Notes: a model not told the origin generated them from the letters alone. A stretch of DNA of 64,000 nt from Apium graveolens (GCF_009905375.1 NW_027417171.1:1-64000), one strand, 5' to 3'. Positions 45,119 to 57,028 are shown, numbered from the stretch's first letter. Numbers and translations: made by a program.

Positions 45119-45543
45119 TTGTAGTCTTTCTGCAGGTCCTCGAGTTTTTGCTTCTTCAACTTTAGTTGGGTCAGAGCTGCTTCAACTTTATCAACATCAA
45201 ACCCATGAGGTTTGAATATATCAAGAGTTTTCAAAATAGTTTCAATGGAAGTGATGTCACAAGAGGAATATAGTTTTGAAGCGCCTTCCATGAGATTAAT
45301 GCAATTTACCACAAGACCAATTGCCGATACCTCGCGAATTACTTCTTCCTGTTCCTTCAACGGATGAAAGTGCGGCTTACATTTCATCTTCCTATATGCT
45401 TTACTAGAACAAATACTTTTCCACAAGGGAGAATTCTTAACAAATAGAATACTTTCCTCGTTCTCCATAGAATCAGTGCTCACAATGGCAGTGGTTCCAA
45501 GATCTCCACCATCTTCATTCTTCATAGAAACAGTGCTCACAAT
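45119..45543 (-). pseudogene. DUF724-domain gene fragment, reverse (unit 3)
   Basis: The best-preserved DUF724 reading in the window: minus-strand frame 45540 down to 45019, 173 codons, including IREVSAIGLVV, LKTLDIFKPHGFDV and KDYKKVESEISNIVEE. It is cut at its 5' end at 45543, where the sequence jumps to spacer DNA at a shared GAA. It therefore lacks the first repeat and the intron edge. Confidence 0.78.
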
Positions 45544-46220
45544 GAATTGTGTTATCTTATCACATCGGCTACAAACTCTACTAATGTGGTGGGTAGAATT
45601 CTACTTAATTCCAAATCGTAATATATGACCATACAACCAGAATAATATGAATTTACTTGTAATCTAAATAAGTTCATTATTCATATCTTTATAATTTTTT
45701 TTAAAATAAAATATAACCAAAATTTTAATATATTAAATCACAATGAAATACGCCTTTCATCACATAGATGATAAAAGATAAGATATTATACGTTCAAATG
45801 AATTTTTACCTTATTACAATGAATGTTTTATTCCAAATCAAATATAGCCAAATGTCCAATATCCAAAAAAATATTTAAGGTCTCAGTTGAATAAATCATT
45901 CAACAAAATTTAAAACATCTACACAAATTTCATTTAATATTTATCTTTAAAGCAATAAATTCTTAATCTTCAAATAACTTTGGTAAAATTAGCTTTTAAA
46001 AGAAAAAAAGTGTCTTTTGAAATATGAAAAACCATTACAAGGTGTGAAGTGCATTTGAGTTATATTTTTACCTAATAAAAAAACACAACTAAATATATTA
46101 TGAGTTATCACCAAAAACATCCAATAGTTTAAGTATTTGTGATTCTAAACAATATTAGATATTAATAAAAATATATCCAGGCTCTTATTTTTAAATTTGA
46201 ACAAATAATATGTAACATAA
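45544..46220. repeat. AT-rich spacer, unit 4 (truncated)
   Basis: Starts at the point equivalent to 41787, so the first 1.1 kb of spacer is absent. Includes the dispersed AT-rich repeat (about 45640-46157). 41787-45543 and 45544-49300 form a 3,757-bp direct duplication, older than the 4,444-bp one judging by more differences. Confidence 0.7.
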
Positions 46221-46495
46221 AGCCCAAAATCCAAATTATCTTAAAGCCCAGATGGACCAAACCCTAACTAGCCCACCTAGTACAAATACCATAGCACTTT
46301 CCGTCATTTTCATCAAAACCCTATCTTGCCGCCCTTGCACCACCTTGCTCTGTGCGAGAAAAATTAGATACAAATACATACATACATCTATATCTATATA
46401 CAAAGGAATAAACAGCTATAATTCCTTCATTTCACTCCCCCTTTATCTATAAGAATCAAGTTGCACGGAAATCTTGGTCATTTCACTCCATTCCG
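46221..46495 (+). promoter_or_regulatory. Promoter/5'-UTR-like module, unit 4
   Basis: Same boxes as at 38021 with an intact telo-box. It precedes the largest unbroken DUF724 hairpin. Confidence 0.45.
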
Positions 46496-48307
46496 GTAAT
46501 TTCTCAAGGTTTTATTCATTTTTTTATTGTGTGTTTGTGGGTTGTGTTCTTTTTGTGATTTTATTAGGGGGATATGTTTATTTTGCCTTGTATAAACACC
46601 ATGTCCAGATCTATATCATTTATTTTGTTCTTGTTGCTTTACTTGAGTTGCTTCGGTAAAGATTGTATATTTTAGCTTGTAATTGTAATTTGATATATTT
46701 TTTTATTGAATCAGTTATGTATATGAATTTACAGCTTTCTATGTGGTAGATCCATAAATTCTCTTGTTACATTTCAGTAATTTTAAAATATTGGCATTTA
46801 TCTTTGTATCTTTGTTTCCAACTGTTTGTCTTCTACTACCTTAATATGTGCTTTAGAGGATCGGTCATGTAACATATATCTATATCATTTATTTTGTTGT
46901 ACAAGTTTCTGTTTCTTTCAACCTGTTTCTCCTCTATTATAATATTTTTGAGGGACCGATTACTTAACATATATTTATATCATTTATTCAGTTTTACAAG
47001 CTTTTGTTGTCGTTTTACTTGAGTACTCATGTAAAGATTAAATCCTATAATTTATAAATATAATTTGATAAACATTTCTTTTGTTGAAATAAGGAGCAGT
47101 GTATATGTATTTTATCCCTTTGTATGTGATAAATCTGAAATTTTCTTGTTTAGTTTGCATAAATTTAAGATGCAAGTATCTATCTTTGTTTCAACTTGTT
47201 TATCCTCTACTACCTTAATGTTTTAGATGACTGGTTACTTAATATATATCTATATCATTAATTATGGTGTACAAGCTTCTATTATCGTTTTACTTGAGTT
47301 GCTTGTGTGAAGATTGTATCTTAATTATAGATATAATTTGATATATTATTTTTGTTGAACTATTAAGGTTGTTTATATGAATCTTACCTCTCTGTATATG
47401 ATAGATTTGGATAAGTTTTTTTCTGGTTTTTTTTATTAGGAGATGTGGGCAATTGTTTAGATCAGTTTATGTACCATGAGGATATTTGTATCATTTATTG
47501 ATCTATTTTCTATGCTTGTATGTTGCTTTACCTGAGCTACATATGTAAATATTAATGTATCATTTTATTTGGAAATATAATATAATGTAATTTATTTTTT
47601 GCTAAATGAGCTGTGAATCTGAACTGACCTATTTAAATGTGAGATATCTTTTGTTTTCTGATGGTCGGTTTGTGAAAAGTTCTAGTATTGTGTTATTATG
47701 GTTGTTGGTTTACTTTTTTTTTTTCATTTTTTGTAAACACAAATGATCAAATATGTAGGGATAAAACTGAAGTAAAAATGATTGTAACTAGTTTTGTTAG
47801 TATTTTAAAATGATTGGTAATGAATGTCATTATTTGAAACTATTGAACCCTAAATTAGCTATGGTTCAAGTTATTGTATTTCTTTCTTCAACTCGTTTAG
47901 GTAATTTAGAGTTTAAATATCGAAGTTCCTTACCTATCATCTTAAAGTGCCACAAACTAATTTTTAATTGTTGTTAACTTAGTTTACCCCTACTTATCTG
48001 AGTTGTAATTATAAATATTGACATAAATAAATGAGTAACGAGTACATACATGGATAACAATGACACTAAATCGGAACCTTTCACGAACTGATCATCAAAA
48101 AGAAATAAATATGAAAATGTTACACACTTAGTAATAAATGGGAGTTTAATATTGGTAAGAGATTAGTCCGGACATAAATGTAACCCAATAAAGCTTCCTT
48201 ATATTAATTCAATTTAACAATGTTCTCACATCTGATGCTGTTTTGAACTAATAAATAAGATCTGGTATAATTTTCTTTTCTTGTTATCTACTTTCTATTT
48301 TGTGGTT
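46496..48307 (+). other. Intron-like stretch, unit 4
   Basis: Counterpart of 5840-7651. From 47357 onward it is the outer part of the left arm of inverted repeat 3. Confidence 0.5.
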
Positions 48308-48882
48308 ATGGAGAATAAGGATGGTGAAGATCTTGGAATGATTTCCATTTTGAGCACTGTTTCTATGGAGAATGAAGATGGTGGAGATTTTGGAACAACT
48401 GCCGTTGTGAGCACTGATTTTATGGGGAATGAGGAGAGTGTTCCATTTGTTAAGCATTCTCCCTTGTGGAAAAGTATTTGTTCTAGTGAAGCATATAGGA
48501 AGATGAAACGTAAACCGCAATTCTATCTTTTGAAGGAACATAAAGAAGTACTTTGCGAGGGATCGACAATTGGTCTTATGGTAAATTTAATTAATCTTGT
48601 GGAACGTACTTCAAAACTGCAGTCCTTTGTGATATCACTTCCACTGAAACTCTCTTGAAAACTCCTAATATATTCAAACCTCATGGGTTTGATGTTGATA
48701 AAGTTGAAGCAGCTGTAACCCAGCTAAAGTTGAAGAAGCAAAAACTTGAGGAACTGCAAAAGACTAGAAGGAAAATTAAAAGCAAGATATCAAACATTGT
48801 CGAAGAAGAAAAACACGGTGATAAACATGTTGAGGATCTTCTTCAACAATGTTTGATATCTCACTTTCCACTTTCCTTGTAG
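48308..48882 (+). pseudogene. DUF724-domain gene fragment, forward (unit 4)
   Basis: Same two overlapping frames as in units 2 and 3 (48308-48658, 48655-48882) and the same ancestral frameshift. Empty Sirevirus-P site near 48547. Confidence 0.72.
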
Positions 48883-48884
48883 TC

Positions 48885-49337
48885 TTTCTGCAGGTCCTCG
48901 AGTTTTTGCTTCTTCAACTTTAGTTGGGTCAGAGCTGCTTCAACTTTATCAACATCAAATCCCATGAGGTTTGAATATATCAAGAGTTTTCAAAATAGTT
49001 TCAATGGAAGTGATGTCACAAGAGGAATATAGTTTTGAAGCGCCTTCCATGAGATTAATGCAATTTACCACAAGACCAATTGCCGATCCCTCGCGAATTA
49101 CTTCTTCCTGTTCCTTCAACGGATGAAAGTGCGGCTTACATTTCATCTTCCTATATGCTTTACTAGAACAGATACTTTTCCACAAGGGAGAATTCTTAAC
49201 AAATAGAATACTCTCCTCGTTCTCCATAGAATCAGTGCTCACAATGGCAGCGGTTCCAAGATCTCCACCATCTTCATTCTTCATAGAAACAGTGCTCATA
49301 ATGAAAGCCATTCCAAGATCTCTCCCATCCTCACTTT
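48885..49337 (-). pseudogene. DUF724-domain gene fragment, reverse (unit 4)
   Basis: Exon edge at 49337 with a TTATAG acceptor-like site on the minus strand. Reads as in unit 1 but has an extra base near 48957, so the frame stops after KPHG. REGSAIG is kept, as in DUF724 proteins. Confidence 0.75.
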
Positions 49338-50286
49338 CTATAATTGCATAACAGATTGTAGATAACAAGAAAAGAAAATTATACAAGATCTTATTTATTA
49401 GTTAAAAAAATCATCATATGTAAGAACATAGTTAAATTACATTAATATAAGGAAGCTTTATTGGTTTACATCTATGTCCTGACTATTCTCTTACCAATGT
49501 TAGACTCCCAAATTGATAACTGAATGTGTACCTTTTTCGTATTTCGTTCATTTTGATGATCGGTTCATGAAATGTTCCGGTCTAGTGTCATTATTATCCA
49601 TGCATGTACTCGTTACTCGTTTATTTATGCCAATATTTGTAATTATAACTCAGATGAGTAGGGGTAAAACTAAATTAACAAAAATTAGAAATTAGTTTGT
49701 AGAACTTTAAGATGATAGGTAAGGAACTTCAGTATTTTAACCCTCAATTACCTGAATGACTTGAAGAAAGAAATACAATAACTTGAACCATAGCTAATAT
49801 AGTGTTCTATAGGTTCAAATATCGACATTCATTACCAATCATTTAAAAATACTAGCAAATATAGTTATAATTATTGTTACTTTAGTTTTAGATCTACTTA
49901 TCTGATCATTTGTGTTTACAAAAGTGGACATACGTAAACTAGCAACAATAATGACACAATTCTAGAACTTTTCACAAACTGACCATCAGAAAACAAAAGA
50001 TATCTCACATTCAAAGAGACCAATTCAGACTCACAGCTCATTCAACAAAAAAAATTATATTATATTATGTTTCCAAGTAAAATGATACATTAATCTTTAC
50101 ATAAACAACTCAAGTAAAGCAAAAATACAAGCATATAATACAGATAAAAAAATGATACAAATATCCTCATGGTGCATAAACAGGTCTAAACAATTGCCGA
50201 TATCTTCGAATTAAAAAAACCAGAAAAGAACTTATCCAGATCTATTATATACAAAGAGGTAAAATTCATATACACAACCTTAATTA
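49338..50286 (-). other. Reverse intron-like stretch, unit 4
   Basis: Matches 19126-20078 and ends at the same join to an ORF2 remnant. No gene. Confidence 0.6.
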
Positions 50287-51963
50287 TTCAACAAATAGAA
50301 TTCAATGATCAAGATGTGAATAGAGCTTTGGGGCTGCCAACTGAGAATCTGGTGGAGGTACCAACTCCTGATGAGCTGACTGAGTTTATGGACTTCATCA
50401 ATTATGCTGGGAGAATCAACCTGCCAAGCTTAAACAGTGACCAATCTAAGGAATGAGTGGTCATTCATCTTTGACTCTGTAGTAAGGGCCTTTACTTGCA
50501 GAAGAGCTGGATATGACAATATCTCAAGTATTGTGCAAAAGCCGGTGTATTCAATTGCCCATAACAAACACCTGGATGTTGGTCTACTGATCCTGGAAGA
50601 ACTTGCAACCAGGTTGGTTATGCCCCTAACAGCTAGAGGTAAGGAAATATTCTTTCCTAGATTTAATATGTCCACTTTAAATAATAAAGTGGCTGACATA
50701 CATCTGTTGAATGGTATAGATAGTACTAAGATAGGCAATTGTAAGCAAGTGTCCAAGATAATATTTGGCTCACTTACTACAAAGAATAAGGTCAATGTAA
50801 GTCTGAAAATTACTCCATTTATGTTGGAAAGATTTAGGACCTATCCTTATCATATGCATGGAATGAGATTAAATGCACAATCTAGTACATCTATAATTCC
50901 TGAACCTGTGGAAGTACAAACACAGGATCACCAACATGGATCTTCCCAAGCTGCAACCATTCTTTCACAACCTTTAGAAGCTAGGAAACCAACTATCTCA
51001 TCTTCTCAAAAAGGTGAGGTCAGTAAAAAGAAGAGAAATGGGATAAACCTAGCTGCGTTAAATGAGAGTGGTGAGGAGAAAGCTGAAAGAGTACCACCTC
51101 TGGTCAAAAGATCCAAAAGAAGTAAACAAACTGAGCTGACCACTCTATCTTCCTCTACATCCTCCCAACATGATGCAGTTGTAAAAACAACCAGGAGTGA
51201 GTCTGCACAGCCTGCACCAGAAGCAATTAAAGTGTATGGTAGGAGAAATAAGGAAGACACTCACTGTGAGAGAACATCTCTTGAAGCTCCCTCATCTATT
51301 CAGGGGGAGCTTCTAACACTCACAACTGAGCAACAATTTCTTATATCCAATATTTATTCTATCCCAATTCCACTTGACTCCATTTCTCAAGTGCACCAAA
51401 AATCAAGTGACTTAGCTCAAGAAGCTTTGCTCACCACCCAGACACCTCATTTAGATGGTGAGAGGCTACATGCTGGGGTAGACCTTGATGACACCATCAC
51501 AAATATGGGGGGTTCATCAGTCTTTACAGAAGACCCCATGGATATCTCTAATGCACCTTAATGTGCAAAACAGTCCTCATAGACTGAAAGGTTTGAGGAT
51601 AGTACTCCTGAGGGGGAGCTATCTAAATTCTCTCCAATTTAATTGGAGGTTCCTCATGAAGGAACAACTCCCCTCATAACCCTAGCAGAAATTGCCTCTG
51701 TAGTTGAAGCTAGGAGTACAATTGCCCATGATCCTGTCATAGGGGAGGCAAGCTTAGCACATTCAAGTGCCAGTATATTGCAAGACACACAAGGGTTTGA
51801 GGCTGGTGCACATGACAACAACCCAGTCAAATCCCCTCCAATTCAATTGGAGGTTCCCACTACAAGTGGAGGACAACACACTGTCATAACCATAGAGCAA
51901 TCTGTGAGTCAAACTGTGACCCCAGTCACAGATGCTTATGCACTCACTATTCTGGTGAAATGA
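50287..51963 (+). pseudogene. Sirevirus ORF2 remnant, copy C
   Basis: The most open of the three: 50437-51561 is one frame of 374 codons covering the N-terminal ORF2 domain and the Ser/Thr/Gln region. A one-base gain at about 50437 separates it from the preceding codons. It ends at the TAA shared with copies A and B, continuing at 51643-51963. Confidence 0.75.
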
Positions 51964-52582
51964 GTATGATTAGACCTATATGGATTTCCCCTAATCATAT
52001 GATCATATATTAACTCTTCCCTGCCATCTCTTATTTCTGTAGGATAAACAATAATTGAGCCTTTCATATGAGAATGTGAGAAAAGATTGAAAGAATCACA
52101 GAAAATAAGAGAGGCAGGATCCTTCTTGGTAAAAGGAGAGGTAGATGAGTGTCTGGATTTAGCAATCCTTATGAGGTTACTCTAACTCTTAAAAATCATG
52201 AGGATAGTGCAGTGAGAAGTAGTGAGACTACTTATTCAAAAGAACAGAGAGCTTAGGTATTTCCTATTCTATTCTACTTGATAAACTCATCACTACAGAC
52301 TTCACTAAAGCTTGAAGCTGTTGATAGTGTTCTAAATAAACATTGACAAAAGCTTGAACAATGTGCATCAAGCTGGATCATTCTTCCTGAAGATAATATC
52401 AAAAAGGGGGAGAATATATCTAAATACCAAAACAGCTAATGGATATTTCCAGATAATAATATTTCCAGATAAACTCACAAAAGAAGATCAGATGGGAAAA
52501 TTGGGTTCTGCATTTAGATAAAGTTTTAACATCATCAACCAGAACTTGTGCATAATTTCATAATGAACAAGATGAGGGAGAT
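51964..52582 (+). other. 3' tail of remnant element, copy C
   Basis: As 1989-2640 but with a small deletion near 52465 that removes the second purine tract. No gene. Confidence 0.6.
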
Positions 52583-52840
52583 TGTAATATATAATAGATG
52601 ATGTCAAAGATTACTGGAGCTAAAAATGTCATTAGCATCTATGATCTGAGTGGAAGATTAATGAATAGTTATTTTCAGTAATCAGTAAAGCTTGGGGCCA
52701 ACCCTAAGTTAGTTGTATTGTTATCTAAATTTGTATTCTGAACTTGTAACACTTAAAGTCTGTAAAAATGCAAAGGAGCAGACCAAAGTCTTTTTCCTAA
52801 AACAGTATCAAGCCTAAGGATTCTATCTGGAAGAAGTTCA
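52583..52840 (+). repeat. Truncated 3' LTR of remnant element, copy C
   Basis: Same start and truncation as the other copies. Confidence 0.6.
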
Positions 52841-52937
52841 TATATCCGTATATATTACTTGTAATCGAAATAAGCCCATGATATTCTTAAGAATATTTTA
52901 AAAAACTTCAAACTAAATACAATCAAAATTCAAAATA
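52841..52937. repeat. AT-rich spacer stub, unit 5
   Basis: Only about 95 bp of spacer remain before a jump to the reverse DUF724 arm; ttcaaaata at 52929-52937 is common to both sides. Confidence 0.75.
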
Positions 52938-53390
52938 GTTTCAATGGAAGTGATGTCACAAGAGGAATATAGTTTTGAAGCGCCTTCCATGAGATTAATG
53001 CAATTTACCACAAGACCAATTGCCGATCCCTCGCGAATTACTTCTTCCTGTTCCTTCAACGGATGAAAGTGCGGCTTACATTTCATCTTCCTATATGCTT
53101 TACTAGAACAGATACTTTTCCACAAGGGAGAATTCTTAACAAATAGAATACTCTCCTCGTTCTCCATAGAATCAGTGCTCACAATGGCAGCGGTTCCAAG
53201 ATCTCCACCATCTTCATTCTTCATAGAAACAGTACTCATAATGAAAGCCATTCCAAGATCTCTCCCATCCTCATTTTCTATAATTGCATAACAGATTGTA
53301 GATACCAAGAAAAGAAAATTATACAAGATCTTATTTATTAGTTAAAAAAATCATAATATGTAAGAACATAGTTAAATTACATTAATTCAA
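52938..53390 (-). pseudogene. DUF724-domain gene fragment, reverse, truncated (right end of array)
   Basis: Exon part 52938-53277, then about 110 bp of reverse intron to 53390, where array homology ends. It has the N-terminal repeats and DUF724 as far as SKLYSSCDITS; the C-terminal third is missing. Confidence 0.72.
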
Positions 53391-53683
53391 AACCCATAAT
53401 CCATGCCAAGACCACTACAAACCGGTGATAAGGGTCCTAAATTTTCAGAAAACTGTCACTAAAATCCGGTGACTACGGTCTCAAGTTCTTATTCGATTTT
53501 TTCACAAACCATGGCACAAATCACAAATCAAATATTATCGTCTAGACACCACACAGATACACCAATACGTATACTATAACACATAATACTTTCAAATATA
53601 TAATCACTTAACCCATATTTTCATAATCAAATATACACACGTAACACACAATTTTAAAAATACTAGTAAGATCGATCAAAAAC

Positions 53684-54037
53684 TTACCTCAGAACTTGAT
53701 CAGATCTGTATATACCCTTTTGACCCTCTAAACAATATTTGATCGGCATATCCAAGATAAGAATGCGTGGGATTCTAAATCGGCATATCATGTTTTCCCA
53801 GAAGAATTGAGAGATTTTTTTGGTGGTTATCTTGTCTAGTGCCTTATCCCCAATCCACTTATTGAAGTAATTTATGACTATCACAATGAACTTCCTTTGT
53901 ACTGATGCGATAGGGAAAGGACCAAGTATATCCATTCCCCACATTGCAAAGGGGATAAGTGAGCTAATAGACGCAAGCCTCTCTAAGGGCTGTTGAACTA
54001 TAGGAGCGTGCACCTGGAATCTGTCACACTTCTTCAC
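53684..54037 (-). pseudogene. Ty3/gypsy integrase fragment
   Basis: Reads CDRFQ (end of the zinc site), then FAMWGMDILGPFPIAS with the first catalytic Asp, FNKWIGDKAL and SQFFWENMICRFRIPRILILD. The usual DNG after the second Asp is altered to DMP, and the rest is lost. Confidence 0.75.
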
Positions 54038-54659
54038 ATAAGCTTTTGCATCAGCAAAAATTTTTGGCTACTAGAATCCCATTAGGATTATCTTATGAGC
54101 GAGGGCCTTGCCCCTAAGTGCTCTCCATAAATCTCTCTATAGGCTTTCTTAAGTGCCTCCTATGACTCAAGAGGTTTCAAACACTTCATGCAGAGAATGA
54201 CTAACTACCTTTAATACAGAAGGCCTTCGATCAAAGAGTATCTTAGCGCTCTCACCGACAACTTGCGTGCCTTCTGGGCATCATTGGGGATCCATCCGGT
54301 TTCAAGTTGAGCTTTGATAGGATCGATTCAACAACTTTCTATTCCAACTGGTGCTATCAATTTTATGACGTATATGGTAGGGGTCCTCGGGACTTAGAAG
54401 TAGATACTTTTCAGATAGTTCCCAATCTCAGATGAGGCAAACTTAGATAGGGCATCTCCGTAGTGTTCTACTCTCTGGAAATATGTTCTGTGTATCATTC
54501 ATCAAATTAAGTCAGTATTCCCTTCACGACTCTCAGGCACTTGGTCATTGTATTCTTTGGCCTCAAACTCCCCATTGATTTGAGCAATCACAAGTCTCAA
54601 GTCTCCACAGACTTTAAGATTCTTGGCCCTCATGGTTCTAGCTTAGCCTAAGCCGGCTA

Positions 54660-54810
54660 TTAAAACTTCATGTTTCACTTCGTTGTTTGTTGTCGGGAAT
54701 TCCAGCTTCAAAGCGTACTCGATGATGAACCCTTTGGGGCTTTGCAAGAATAAGCCTGTACCACTTGACTCTTTTTTAGACGCTCCGTCAAAAAAGGGAA
54801 CCCAACACTC
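54660..54810 (-). pseudogene. Ty3/gypsy RNase H fragment
   Basis: Too short and broken for a long ORF, but the minus strand reads FFDGASKKESSGTGLFL and then EFPTTNNEV, matching the catalytic Asp and Glu blocks of plant gypsy RNase H. Confidence 0.6.
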
Positions 54811-54816
54811 TTTAAA

Positions 54817-54950
54817 AGTCAAGTCCTTTCCTTCATTCTCTTTCTTTTCTTCTGGGGTTACTACATCTTGCAGTACTCTTTCAGAGTCAAGTCCTTGCCT
54901 TCATTCTCTTTCTTTTCTTCCGGGGTGACTATGTCTTACCCCTCGACTTC
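54817..54950. repeat. 68-bp tandem duplication in the gypsy element
   Basis: A stretch starting agtcaagtcc at 54817 recurs at 54885, followed by the same CATTCTCTTTC region. Diverged by a few bases. Not part of gypsy pol design. Confidence 0.6.
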
Positions 54951-55397
54951 TTAGTCGTTAATGGTGCATTCAACCACGAAGTTTGTTAATGCCTTAACCT
55001 TAATAGTTGTTCGAGGCTTGTACTTGTTATCAAATTCTCCCAACTCAATTGTCCACTTGACGAGCCTTCCACTGGCTTATGATCTGTGAAGGATATTCAC
55101 CAAAGGTTGGTCTGTTAGAACTTTGATTTTATATGCCTGGAAGTAGGGTTGCAACTTACTCAAGGTTGTTATTAGGGCAAGTGCAAACTTCTCAGTAGTC
55201 GAGTAATTCAACTCCGCTCTGTGGAGAACCTTGCTCACACAGTAGATAGATTTTTGAACCTTCTATTCTTCCTTCACTAAGACGACACTCATTGCTTGCT
55301 CAGAAACTGTAAGGTATATGTACAGAATATCCCCATGACTTGGTTTAACTGATGACGGGGCTTGAGTCATGCATTTCTTCAGCTGTTCAAAGGCCTC

Positions 55398-56430
55398 TTA
55401 TCTTTCAGGGGTCCACTCAAAATTCGTTACCTTCTTCAGGGTTTTGAAAAAGGGAAGGCATTTTTCTCCTGACTTGGAGATAAATCTTCCCAAAGCAGCA
55501 ATTTTCGTCGTCAATTTTGAACGTCCCTTATTGAGTATGGTGGGATCATATCTAGAATGCCCTTTCTCTTGTCTTGGGCTTGCCTTTATTCCTCTCTTTG
55601 AGACCATGTGACCTAAAAAATTTCCATACCCCACGCCAAAAATGCATTTGGCGGGGTTTAGCCTCATTTTGTGCTGCCTCAGCACTTCAAATGCCTCTCC
55701 GAGATGATAAAATATAGCCAACCTTGGTTAATAAGCTTTTGACTACATGTCATTCACATAGACCTCCATTGTTTTTTCAATTAGATGGGTGAGTATCTTA
55801 TTCACCTGTCTTTGATTCGTGGCTCTTGCATTCTTTAGTCCAAAAATCATAACAAGATAGCAAAAGACACCAAAGTTAGTTACGAAAAATACCTTGTGGG
55901 TGTCTTCCTTGTGCATTTTAATCCGACTATAGCCATTGAAGCCATCCATGAAACTTAGCATCTCGTTCCTAGATGTGGCTTCGATCAGGGTATAAATCCT
56001 TGGCAGGGGTAGCGGTCCTTCAGACATGCATCGTTTAGATCAGTGAAGTCAATGTACATCCTCCACTTTCCATTGGCTTTATTGACCATTAAAGGGTTCT
56101 CCAACCATTCAGGGAATTATAATTCCTTAACAAATCCAGCTTCTACGAGCTATTCTACTTCTTGATTTATGGCTTCCATTCTATGAGGGGCATCTCATTC
56201 CCAACATGTGCTTCGATCAGGGTATAAATCCTTGGCAGGGGTAGCAGTCCTTCGGACATGCATCATTTAGATCGGTGAAGTCAATGCACATCCTCCACTT
56301 TCCATTGGCTTTATTGACCATCAAAGGGTTCACCAACCATTCAGGGAATTGTAATTCCTTAATAAATCCAGCTTCTACGAGCTATTCCACTTCTTGATTT
56401 ATGGCTTCCATTCTATGAGGGTCATAGGTT
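55398..56430 (-). pseudogene. Ty3/gypsy reverse transcriptase fragment
   Basis: Conserved blocks: GKWRMCIDF (near 56060 and again near 56290), LPRIYTLIE, LSFMDGFNGYSRIKM with catalytic Asp, and a catalytic box YVNDM in which the first Asp of the usual YVDD is Asn. LRQHKMRLNPAKCIFGV and FLGHMVSKRGI follow. Frame breaks at about 55735 and 56030. Inactive. Confidence 0.78.
55979..56421. repeat. 232-bp tandem duplication within the gypsy reverse transcriptase
   Basis: 55979-56189 is repeated at 56211-56421 with few differences (offset 232). It duplicates the RT block around GKWRMCIDF. Confidence 0.85.
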
Positions 56431-56537
56431 CTCTTCTTCTGCTTGATATCCTCACGAGTTGGATCGACATTCAACTTATGAGTTATAAGATTGGGGTCAA
56501 TAGCTGTTGTCCAAGAAAACACATCACCGTTTTCTTT

Positions 56538-56756
56538 TCAAACCTTGGTCAGTCGGCCTTTCAGGGGCTTTTCCAAAGGTGCTCCGATGTATGTGACCTT
56601 ATCCGGGTCTAACGGGTCTGGAGAAATTGGGACCAAGTCCTCAGTTGGCTTCCCTCGACCATCTTCATTCTCGCGGACATCCATGTCTTCAATGGGAAGG
56701 ACATGCCCCCCGGTTCCATCGGGCCTAAGTGCTGCAATATAGCAACTTCGGGCCAT
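56538..56756 (-). pseudogene. Ty3/gypsy protease-RT linker fragment
   Basis: Reads DMDVRENEDGRGKPTEDL then PDKVTYIGAPLEKPLKGRL, the acidic linker found just before RT in this gypsy type. Confidence 0.55.
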
Positions 56757-57028
56757 TTCCTGATATTCTCTTTCTTAGGAATTACCTATTTCTAGTGGAA
56801 AACTTGAGTACCATGTGATAGGTTAAAGGCACCACCTTAAACACATGAATTTATGTCCTTCCAAGGATTGTGTTATAGGTAGAGGATGCCTTGACAACCG
56901 GAAAGTTCAACATCCTTTCTTACCTCTTCTCTAATTGTCATGGGAAGTTGTATTATTCCTTCGACCTTGCACTCCACCCGGTTGAATTCGTAGATGGGTG
57001 AGTCCGAAAGGGTCTGTTGGGAGTCATT

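Larger units (their letters stand above)
36254..45140. repeat. 4,444-bp direct tandem duplication
   Basis: 36254-40697 is repeated at 40698-45140. The shared 7-bp string cgagttt sits at 36254, 40698 and 45141, so the event joined a CGAGTTT in the reverse DUF724 arm to one in the spacer. By eye the copies differ at roughly ten positions, making this the youngest event in the window. Confidence 0.9.
44551..45543. repeat. Inverted repeat 2 (DUF724 hairpin, short arms)
   Basis: Left arm about 44580-45051, loop 45052-45080, right arm 45081-45543. The innermost 22 bp pair almost perfectly. Intact and not interrupted by a transposon. Confidence 0.82.
47357..50286. repeat. Inverted repeat 3 (DUF724 hairpin, about 1.45-kb arms)
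   Basis: Left arm 47357-48808, loop 48809-48837, right arm 48838-50286. Arms are collinear over the DUF724 exon and about 0.95 kb of the leader intron, with moderate divergence. This is the complete version of the structure split by Sirevirus-P in unit 1, and the best candidate for a long hairpin RNA. Confidence 0.82.

Noticed and set aside
45350..45370. TTCAACGGAT inside the reverse DUF724 copies (also near 18903, 49116 and 53056)
   Set aside because: It matches the Sirevirus-M word, but it is one site in a different, host-derived sequence copied four times, so chance is sufficient.
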